7,631 nucleotides of DNA from JBFHES01 sp041584015 (GTDB taxonomy: Bacteria > Bacteroidota > Bacteroidia > Bacteroidales > M50B96), in contig JBFHES010000218.1 in the NCBI GenBank assembly GCA_041584015.1, positions 1 to 7,631 on the forward strand, written 5' to 3'. Shown piece by piece: positions 1-5,042 of this stretch. The first letter of the stretch is position 1; every line of letters begins with the position of its first letter. The notes beneath the pieces are model-generated. The model saw nothing but the letters and a program-made list of their open reading frames with translations. It was not told where the DNA came from and did no database searches. Both the position numbers and the translations under genes were made by a program.

Positions 1-324
1 AAAGAAAATGAAGTATTTGGCGCAATAGAGGAGAATGCATTCATGCTTAAGAAACGTCGTGATGAATCGCTTATGCCCGTGAATTATGAGAGCTATAAAG
101 CCTACAGAGAAGATATTCAGGAGCAGAGTAAAAAGTTTAAAGATATTGCTGATGTGAAAACAGGAATCAGTGTGGTGTCGCTTCAGGTTGATCAAAAGTT
201 GCTTGAGAGTAAAGGCGATTCAATTCTTGATAAGAAGAATGAGAAATGGTTTGAAGATCTAAGTAAGGATGTGCATTTGTCGGAAACAGCAAAAATTACC
301 AGAGATCTTATTCGTTTGAATTAA
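1..324 (+). CDS. prc: Tail-specific (carboxy-terminal processing) protease, C-terminal fragment
   Basis: The reading frame is open from the first base and ends at a TAA at 322-324, so this is the last 107 residues of a longer protein that starts outside the window. The segment is charged and helical, with Lys/Arg/Glu-rich stretches (KKRRDES, YKAYREDIQEQSKKF) followed by KKNEKWFEDL and a closing LSETAKITRDLI. This resembles the C-terminal domain of Prc/Tsp proteases (DUF3340 type), whose E. coli member ends with a similar 'YLDETVNIALDL' stretch. Family members are periplasmic S41 serine proteases with a Ser/Lys catalytic dyad and a PDZ domain that degrade or trim envelope proteins from the C-terminus. 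The PDZ and catalytic parts are not in the window, so activity cannot be judged. The ATG at 43 is an internal Met, not the start. A terminator follows 24 bp after the stop. The family call is from recalled motif similarity only. Confidence 0.75.
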   Translation, partial: KENEVFGAIEENAFMLKKRRDESLMPVNYESYKAYREDIQEQSKKFKDIADVKTGISVVSLQVDQKLLESKGDSILDKKNEKWFEDLSKDVHLSETAKITRDLIRLN

Positions 325-348
325 AATATTTGGAGAAGAATTATAAGA

Positions 349-374
349 AAGCCTGGCTCATGTCAGGCTTTTTT
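349..374 (+). terminator. Rho-independent terminator of the protease gene
   Basis: A perfect 7-bp stem, AAGCCTG at 349-355 pairing with CAGGCTT at 364-370, encloses an 8-base loop and is followed by TTTT at 371-374 and, after one A, four more T. It lies 24 bp past the protease stop codon and separates that gene from the MerR-type regulator. Confidence 0.85.
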
Positions 375-400
375 ATTTTCAAGGCGAAAGGTGAAACAGT

Positions 401-433
401 TTAGTTAAGGTAATGTGAAAATATTTAAATTTG
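401..433 (+). promoter_or_regulatory. Candidate Bacteroidota promoter for the MerR-type gene
   Basis: TAAATTTG at 426-433 fits the -7 consensus TAnnTTTG of Bacteroidota primary sigma factors. The best -33 candidate is TTAG at 401-404 (consensus TTTG), with a 21-base spacer, so the upstream half is weak. The predicted start of transcription would leave a leader of roughly 75 bases before the ATG at 515. The placement after the protease terminator fits an independent promoter. It is inferred from consensus only. Confidence 0.35.
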
Positions 434-504
434 TTTCGTTTTAATTCGTTGATGGTAAACAATTCTTAAACAAGGCTGTTATTATGGCAGTTTACAAATG
501 ACTT

Positions 505-510
505 AGCAGG
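505..510 (+). promoter_or_regulatory. Weak ribosome binding site of the MerR-type gene
   Basis: AGCAGG lies four bases before the ATG at 515 and differs from AGGAGG at one base. It supports this start. The frame is open back to a TAA at 467-469 but contains no earlier ATG, and the out-of-frame ATGs at 484 and 498 both hit stops within a few codons. Confidence 0.45.
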
Positions 511-514
511 TGAA

Positions 515-1396
515 ATGGCAAAATATTCTATTAAAGACTTAGAACGACTAAGCGGGATAAAAGCACATACAATTAGAATTTGGGAGAAGCGCTACGAGCT
601 AATTGAACCTAGTAGAACCTCAACCAACATTAGATTCTATTCTGATTTAGATTTAAAAAAGATTCTGAATATTTCAATCCTGAATAAAAATGGATTTAAA
701 ATATCCAAAATTGCGCAGCTTAGTGAGAGTGAGTTAAGTGCCAAAGTCATTGAAGTCTGTTCCAGTACCTCCGATTTTGAAAGCCAAATAGAAAACCTTG
801 TTTTGGCAATGATCGATTTAAACGAAGAAAAATTTGAGAAAATATTCTCAGGTATTATTCTTCGTTATGGTTTCGAAGAAGCAATTATAAAAATTATCTA
901 TCCATTTTTCGAGAAGATTGGTTACCTGTGGCAAACAGGTTCTATAAATCCAATTCAGGAGCATTTCGTATCTAATATTATTCGCCAGAAGTTAATTGTT
1001 GCCATTGATGGGCAAATAGAAGGGGCAGGAGAGAAGCAATCGAGCTTTACCTTGTTTTTGCCAGAAAGTGAGATGCATGAGCTCGGGTTGTTGTTCTATT
1101 CGTATTTAATTAAACGTGCCGGTTATAAAGTGCTTTATTTTGGCCAATCAGTGCCATACAGCGATATAGTTGAAGCGTTCAAGATTCGACCTACCACACA
1201 TTACTTATGTTCTTTTGTTGCTTCAGTTTCAGAAGAAAGTATCTACAGCTATCTTAACAAACTGTCTTCGGATTTAAGTGAAGCAAAAATCTTAATCACT
1301 GGAAGTCAATCGCGCTCTATTGAGGTTGAATCCTATAGTAATGTTGAAAAGATACTTTCCATCGATGAATTTAATAGTATGCTTTTGACAATATAG
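515..1396 (+). CDS. MerR-family regulator with a CarH/LitR-like cobalamin-binding sensor
   Basis: This 293-residue protein is a DNA-binding regulator. Residues 4-70 form a MerR winged helix-turn-helix (YSIKDLERLSGI, HTIRIWEKRY, then the RTSTNIRFY wing). Residues 85-165 look like the helical cap of B12-type sensors and carry the Trp-x9-Glu-His hallmark (W139, E149, H150), which in CarH packs over adenosylcobalamin. Residues 177-293 resemble a Rossmann-like B12 domain with Glu-x-His-x-x-Gly at 186-191, where H188 would be the lower axial ligand. In CarH/LitR, dark tetramers with adenosylcobalamin repress transcription and light releases them. Two oddities: the residue after W139 is Gln140, where Thermus CarH has the His used in its light-made bis-His adduct, and the usual Gly-Gly late in the domain is TGS at 262-264. 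Light sensing is therefore plausible but unproven. It precedes an ECF sigma gene on the same strand, a pairing that suggests a joint regulatory unit. Confidence 0.85.
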   Translation: MAKYSIKDLERLSGIKAHTIRIWEKRYELIEPSRTSTNIRFYSDLDLKKILNISILNKNGFKISKIAQLSESELSAKVIEVCSSTSDFESQIENLVLAMIDLNEEKFEKIFSGIILRYGFEEAIIKIIYPFFEKIGYLWQTGSINPIQEHFVSNIIRQKLIVAIDGQIEGAGEKQSSFTLFLPESEMHELGLLFYSYLIKRAGYKVLYFGQSVPYSDIVEAFKIRPTTHYLCSFVASVSEESIYSYLNKLSSDLSEAKILITGSQSRSIEVESYSNVEKILSIDEFNSMLLTI

Positions 1397-1451
1397 CAAA
1401 GGTATTTTCATAGATAGATCTTTATTTTATAACTGACTTTTGTTCAATTTT

Positions 1452-1473
1452 TATTAAACTTTTCTGTTTAATA
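1452..1473. repeat. Inverted repeat, possible weak terminator or operator
   Basis: TATTAAAC at 1452-1459 and GTTTAATA at 1466-1473 are perfect 8-bp arms around a 6-base loop, 55 bp after the regulator's stop codon. The stem has only one G-C pair and no T-run directly follows, so as a terminator it would be weak. A protein-binding dyad is an equal possibility. Confidence 0.4.
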
Positions 1474-1512
1474 CTTTCAAATCTGCGTTTAGTTATTTCA
1501 GTGCTTTGTTAA

Positions 1513-1542
1513 AGTGTTGTTAGTTAGTTAATTAGTGTTGTT
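1513..1542. repeat. 9-bp direct repeat with a 21-bp period
   Basis: AGTGTTGTT occurs at 1513-1521 and again at 1534-1542. The 21-bp offset equals two turns of B-DNA, so both copies would face the same side of the helix. The stretch between them is TAGT/TTAA-rich. No known regulator site is recognised. Confidence 0.5.
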
Positions 1543-1610
1543 TGTCGGTTAAAAAGACAAAAACATCTGATATTCAGTTAATTATAAATGTGTTTGGGTT
1601 TAATCAATGT

Positions 1611-1638
1611 CTTTGTTGGCTAAACAAAACACTTTGTT
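1611..1638. repeat. CTTTGTT direct repeat with an inverted copy between
   Basis: CTTTGTT is present at 1611-1617 and 1632-1638, again 21 bp apart, with the inverted arm AACAAA at 1623-1628 lying between them. A third direct copy is at 1504-1510, and TTTGTTCA at 1633-1640 recurs at 1439-1446. In AT-rich DNA some of this is expected by chance. The equal period to the neighbouring AGTGTTGTT pair is what makes it notable. Confidence 0.4.
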
Positions 1639-1783
1639 CATTGTAATTTAAACAATCGTGTACCTAAATAGTAATTTAGAGAGGGTGTTGAAATTCTATT
1701 CTAACTTTTTGAAAAATAGTAGGTAATAGTAGTTTGTGTTATTTGGAATAAGTATGGATAAAAGCCTTTTAGTTGTAATTAGA

Positions 1784-1815
1784 TTTGCTTTGAGCTAAGT
1801 AATGTTTTACATTTG
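1784..1815 (+). promoter_or_regulatory. Bacteroidota-type promoter of the ECF sigma gene
   Basis: TTTG at 1784-1787, a 20-base spacer and TACATTTG at 1808-1815 match the Bacteroidota primary promoter form (TTTG, about 19-21 bases, TAnnTTTG). Transcription would start near 1820, leaving a short A-rich leader of about 20 bases before the ATG at 1842. This is the best-formed promoter seen in the window. It indicates that the sigma gene can be transcribed independently of the regulator gene. Confidence 0.6.
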
Positions 1816-1824
1816 AAGTGTAAA
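1806..1824. promoter_or_regulatory. Candidate operator dyad over the sigma gene -7 box
   Basis: TTTACA at 1806-1811 and TGTAAA at 1819-1824 form a perfect 6-bp dyad with a 7-base centre that covers the -7 box and the likely transcription start. Repressor binding here would block polymerase. The same TTTACA hexamer occurs at 491-496, just before the regulator's start codon. The hexamer also occurs inside coding DNA near 4546 and 4553, so the match alone is weak evidence. Control by the MerR-type protein is an inference. Confidence 0.3.
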
Positions 1825-1841
1825 TTTAAACAAAAGAAATT

Positions 1842-2351
1842 ATGACAGCACAGCAATTTAATTATGAGTTAATGAATTTACAGGAGAGTCTGAAAAGTTT
1901 TGCTCTCAGTCTTACCTCAAATTCAAATGAAGCTGAAGACTTACTTCAGGAAACCTATTATAAGGCGCTTAAATATAAAGGACAGTTTGTTGAAAAAACT
2001 AATCTTAAAGCATGGACGTACACTATTATGAAAAATACTTTCATAAATAACTACAGACGTGCAGTAAAGCAAAATACAACCTTTGATACTACTAAAGATC
2101 TGTATTTTCTTAACTTTTCCCAAGATTCCGGTATTGAGTCACCTGAATCATGTTTTTCAACCACAGAGATTACAAAGGCAATTGCATCGCTCGAAGATGA
2201 GTATCGCAGACCGTTTGAAATGCATGTAGCTGGATTTAAATATAAAGAGATTGCCGACGAGTTAGAACTTCCGATTGGTACAGTTAAAAGCAGAATATTT
2301 TTTACAAGACAAAAACTTATGTCGATTCTTAAAGATTACGGTTTAAATTAA
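1842..2351 (+). CDS. ECF-type RNA polymerase sigma factor (sigma-70 family)
   Basis: This 169-residue protein has the two-domain layout and length of an extracytoplasmic function sigma factor. Region 2 spans about residues 8-75: EAEDLLQETYYKAL at 30-43 is the core-polymerase-binding helix, and NLKAWTYTIMKNTFINNYRR at 54-73 is the part that melts and reads the -10 element. Region 4 spans about 113-163, with a helix-turn-helix in FKYKEIADELELPIGTVKSRI that reads the -35 element. It would redirect RNA polymerase to a special set of promoters. No anti-sigma gene lies beside it, so its activity may be set mainly by transcription, in line with the B12-type MerR regulator upstream. Pairs of this kind are, as I recall, found near carotenoid genes in some Bacteroidota, but none follow here. 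The ATG at 1842 fits the promoter and A-rich leader. The Met at codon 11 is a less likely start. Confidence 0.9.
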   Translation: MTAQQFNYELMNLQESLKSFALSLTSNSNEAEDLLQETYYKALKYKGQFVEKTNLKAWTYTIMKNTFINNYRRAVKQNTTFDTTKDLYFLNFSQDSGIESPESCFSTTEITKAIASLEDEYRRPFEMHVAGFKYKEIADELELPIGTVKSRIFFTRQKLMSILKDYGLN

Positions 2352-2364
2352 AATATGGGGTTAG

Positions 2365-2381
2365 GTTAACTTTTTGTTAAC
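2365..2381. repeat. GTTAAC hairpin before the sigma gene terminator
   Basis: Two GTTAAC copies at 2365-2370 and 2376-2381 flank five T. GTTAAC is its own reverse complement, so the pair can form a 6-bp stem with a 5-base loop. It lies between the sigma stop codon and the main terminator, and may be an accessory hairpin. Confidence 0.4.
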
Positions 2382-2385
2382 TATT

Positions 2386-2418
2386 AAGCCGCTTCCATTT
2401 TTGGAGCGGCTTTTTTTT
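2386..2418 (+). terminator. Strong rho-independent terminator of the sigma gene
   Basis: AAGCCGCT at 2386-2393 pairs with AGCGGCTT at 2405-2412. After a single bulged T, CCA at 2395-2397 continues the stem with TGG at 2402-2404 around a TTTT loop. Eight T at 2411-2418 follow on the + strand. The T-run overlaps the stop codon of the convergent beta-mannosidase gene (2417-2419). On the minus strand the hairpin is not followed by a T-run, so it serves mainly the sigma gene. Confidence 0.9.
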
Positions 2419-4957
2419 ATTCAATTTGCTGCGCGACTTTGTGAATATGCGTAAGTTCAATTTTTATTCCTTCCGATACTCCTATACCTGTTGCAAAAAC
2501 TTTAATTGGCGAATCAGGAAGAAGATCGAAGCAATTGTTCGAGAAATGTATAACCTCTCCTTTTACCGAAAGTTGTAAGTCTTTAACCAGTGTATTGCTG
2601 GTAATAGTGAGAAGTACTCCTTTATTATGATTGGTTTGTTCTATTTTAATTTCAGGATTCTCAAGCTTAAGATGTTTTGTTGCGGCAAAGTAAATGGTTT
2701 CTTCTGCAAGCGTTTTTTCCTCGGTGTTGAATTGAATGTTTAGAAACGTGTTTTGTTTGTCAAACCTCGGGAGCTCAGACACATTTATTGAGTGTTGTAG
2801 ACTAGATGAATTTGCTTTCTGTGTAATACTTAGATTTTTAGACCAAAGTATGTCACCTGAAAAACTTATAAGTGACATCTCGAGCGATCCTTTGGTATTT
2901 GCAAGTGAGTCTGAAACAAGAAACACTTCAATTTGATCTTGCCTTAAAACAGCTGATATCATGTAGTTTTTGAAACAATCTTGTGCTCTATAATGCAGTG
3001 CTTTCCATCGATGATAATAGTCAATACTCGACCAGGATACTACTGGCCAGCAATCGTTAAGTTGCCAGTACAAGGTACCCATGCAGTGAGGCATAGCCCT
3101 CCGATGTGCTTTTATCCCAAGTTCAATTCCATCGGCCTGTAACACTTGGCTCATATAAGAAAAATCATCAAAATTTGTAGGCACAGGATATTCCCGCTCC
3201 ATATATTTAAGAATAGTTTCGTAGCCGGTTAGATGTTTTTGGTGAGCTTTCATCACTTCTGAGAACAAGTATTTATCATCCTTTCCTGCAAATGAATCAA
3301 TTGTTGCTTGGTGCGGGAAAGCCTGAAAGCCATATTCGCTCATGAATCTGCCCACCTTTTTCTCATACATAGAAAACGGTTCGTGTCCCCACCAAACTCC
3401 CCAGTAATGTGAGTCACCTTCAGTATTTGCTTCGTCGTGTCCCCAGCCCCATAAAGGTGATGAGGGCCAATATTGGGTGTTTGGATCAAGTAGTCGAACA
3501 ATATCCGGTAGTGTTTCTTCGAAAAGTAGCTTGTAGTTTGAATAGATCTCAATTGAGTCCTCCGTAGAATATGCCAGTTGTTTTTGCCAGCCCCAGTCTT
3601 TCCAGCCATTGTCAACTTCGTTGTTACCACACCACAAAGCGAGGCAGGGATGATTTCTTAATCTTGCTATTTGTTGTTGTGCTTCAATTCCTGCAGTGCG
3701 TATAAATGCTTTATCTCCGGGATACATCGCACAGGCATACATAAAGTCTTGCCAAATCATAATGCCATGTTTATCGCAAAGCTCATAAAAGTAGTTGCTC
3801 TCATAAATACCACCTCCCCATACGCGCAGCATATTCATGTTAGCATCAACAGCTGCTTTTATGGTTCGCTCATAGCGTTGACTGTCTACTCTGGTTGTGA
3901 AGTTGTCTTGCGGGATGTAGTTGGCGCCTTTTGCAAAAACAGGAATTCCATTCACTTCAAAATAGAAGCTGCTTCCTATTGAATCAGCAGCTGTTATGAG
4001 TTTTATTTCACGAATACCAATATTGTGCTTAAAGGTCTCTGAAAAGTCATTATTTGATACAATAACTTCCAGATCATATAAATAGGCCTCGCCCAAACCA
4101 TTAGGCCACCATAACTTAGGCTTATCAATAACAATAGGAATTGAAAAGCTGCTACCACTTTCACTGTCGCTTTGGTCTCGCATTGTCTTTGTTAGGCAAA
4201 TGTTATTCGTCCGGTCCCAAACTTCAATGTTCACTTTTTGAAACAGATCTGATTCTATTTCACCTACAACATCAAATAAGGCTTGCGTCTTGTTAAGCTC
4301 GGTTTGTTTAAAGTAAATATCTTTTATTACGAGTGAATTCCATGTTACCAGTGTTACAGGTTTCCAAATTCCAGAAGTAATTAATTTTGGTCCCCAATCC
4401 CAACCAAATTGATATGGTGCTTTGCGAGTATATACCCTATTATCTGGTAATTGATAGCTGTCCTGTTGTGCTGCAAGAATGTTCCTTGAAATAGGTGATT
4501 CAAACTTGATGTGAAGCGAATTGCTTCCCTCTTTCAATAGTTCTTTACATTTTACATTCCATTTTCTGAACATGTTATCGCTATTAACAATAATCTCATC
4601 ATTTAGGTAGACCTTGGCATAAGTGTCGAGTCCATCAAAGTTTAGAACAATATTATTGTTGGCAAGAAGATCAGCATTAACATCGAAAGTTAGTTTGTAT
4701 TCCCAATCTAGCTCTGCTACCCACTGTACTTTTTGTTCATTCGCACCATCGTATGGATCGGGTATTAAACCATGATAAAGTAGATCGGTATAGTTAGATC
4801 CAGGAACGCTTGCATTACGCCATATACTATCGTTTGAAGATTTAAATTGCCAATCGGAATTAAGCGAGTGAGTGGTTTTAGAAATGCCTTGTTTTGTTGA
4901 ATTGCATGAAGCAAATAGTAGAAGTAGGAGCAGTAAATACAGATTGTCTTTTTTCAT
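2417..4957 (-). CDS. Beta-mannosidase, glycoside hydrolase family 2, lipoprotein
   Basis: This 846-residue enzyme should release terminal beta-linked mannose from mannosides such as mannan oligosaccharides or N-glycan cores. The first 18 residues are a lipoprotein signal: Lys-Lys, a run of leucines, and the lipobox FASC with Cys18 as the lipidated residue. No acidic surface-export tag follows it (NSTKQG), so a periplasm-facing anchor is likely. The N-terminal sugar-binding domain covers about 30-205 (WQFKSS; PYQFGWDWGP), followed by an Ig-like GH2 domain to about 320 and the TIM barrel at about 330-660. The acid/base is E447 in WCGNNE and the nucleophile is E541 in SEYGFQ. Their 94-residue spacing fits the Bacteroides enzyme BtMan2A, as does the total length. 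RVWGGGIYE at 378-386 is a typical family motif. C-terminal beta domains follow. No SusC/SusD genes are present in the window. It lies 85 bp downstream of pbpC on the same strand. Confidence 0.93.
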   Translation of the reverse strand: MKKDNLYLLLLLLLFASCNSTKQGISKTTHSLNSDWQFKSSNDSIWRNASVPGSNYTDLLYHGLIPDPYDGANEQKVQWVAELDWEYKLTFDVNADLLANNNIVLNFDGLDTYAKVYLNDEIIVNSDNMFRKWNVKCKELLKEGSNSLHIKFESPISRNILAAQQDSYQLPDNRVYTRKAPYQFGWDWGPKLITSGIWKPVTLVTWNSLVIKDIYFKQTELNKTQALFDVVGEIESDLFQKVNIEVWDRTNNICLTKTMRDQSDSESGSSFSIPIVIDKPKLWWPNGLGEAYLYDLEVIVSNNDFSETFKHNIGIREIKLITAADSIGSSFYFEVNGIPVFAKGANYIPQDNFTTRVDSQRYERTIKAAVDANMNMLRVWGGGIYESNYFYELCDKHGIMIWQDFMYACAMYPGDKAFIRTAGIEAQQQIARLRNHPCLALWCGNNEVDNGWKDWGWQKQLAYSTEDSIEIYSNYKLLFEETLPDIVRLLDPNTQYWPSSPLWGWGHDEANTEGDSHYWGVWWGHEPFSMYEKKVGRFMSEYGFQAFPHQATIDSFAGKDDKYLFSEVMKAHQKHLTGYETILKYMEREYPVPTNFDDFSYMSQVLQADGIELGIKAHRRAMPHCMGTLYWQLNDCWPVVSWSSIDYYHRWKALHYRAQDCFKNYMISAVLRQDQIEVFLVSDSLANTKGSLEMSLISFSGDILWSKNLSITQKANSSSLQHSINVSELPRFDKQNTFLNIQFNTEEKTLAEETIYFAATKHLKLENPEIKIEQTNHNKGVLLTITSNTLVKDLQLSVKGEVIHFSNNCFDLLPDSPIKVFATGIGVSEGIKIELTHIHKVAQQIE

Positions 4958-5002
4958 AAACTATAGTATGCGCTGAAACAGCAATGTACATTTGAATGGG
5001 TA

Positions 5003-5010
5003 CAAAGTTA
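5003..5010 (-). promoter_or_regulatory. Candidate -7 box for the beta-mannosidase gene
   Basis: On the minus strand this reads TAACTTTG, a match to TAnnTTTG, placed so that transcription would begin about 35-40 bases before the ATG. No good TTTG -33 box is found at the expected distance upstream. It suggests that the gene need not depend on read-through from pbpC. No hairpin terminator was found in the 85-bp gap. Confidence 0.35.
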
Positions 5011-5042
5011 AATTTTCAATTCAGCCATTGCATATTTCTGGT

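Larger units (their letters stand above)
1397..1841. other. Long AT-rich spacer between the regulator and the sigma gene
   Basis: This 445-bp stretch contains no supportable gene: stops are dense in all frames, and the longest ATG-started candidate I looked at (1754-1798, 14 codons plus stop) has no support. It holds an 8-bp inverted repeat at 1452-1473, a 9-bp direct repeat at 1513 and 1534, three copies of CTTTGTT at 1504, 1611 and 1632, and a good promoter at 1784-1815 overlapped by a small dyad. The length and the repeats suggest a complex control region for the sigma gene, or the 3' trailer of the regulator plus such a region. A small RNA is possible, but no clear promoter and terminator pair for one was found. 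Confidence 0.6.

Noticed and set aside
1780..1787. TAGATTTG, a second TAnnTTTG match before the sigma gene
   Set aside because: No TTTG is found at the right distance upstream. Its TTTG half serves better as the -33 box of the promoter at 1808-1815.
1754..1798. A 14-codon reading frame (MDKSLLVVIRFALS) just upstream of the sigma gene promoter, possible leader peptide
   Set aside because: It lies upstream of the best promoter's predicted start, so it would not be on the sigma mRNA. It has no convincing ribosome binding site and is within chance length.
1941..2123. 60-codon minus-strand open frame antisense to the sigma gene
   Set aside because: It lies opposite the conserved region 2 coding sequence. 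The apparent Lys/Phe/Ile-rich product reflects the AT-rich complement.
2736..2936. 66-codon + strand open frame antisense to the 3' part of the beta-mannosidase gene
   Set aside because: It is fully antisense to a well-supported gene and has no start signals.
3340..3630. 96-codon minus-strand open frame inside the beta-mannosidase gene
   Set aside because: It lies wholly inside a gene with clear GH2 motifs, in another frame of the same strand, and shows no recognisable domain. It is an overlap shadow.
3671..3982. 103-codon + strand open frame antisense to the beta-mannosidase gene
   Set aside because: It is antisense to the catalytic barrel coding region, has no promoter or ribosome binding site, and no family-like features.
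4987..4994. TACATTTG on the + strand in the pbpC-mannosidase gap, same octamer as the sigma gene -7 box
   Set aside because: It would direct antisense transcription into pbpC. There is no -33 box and no + strand gene ahead.
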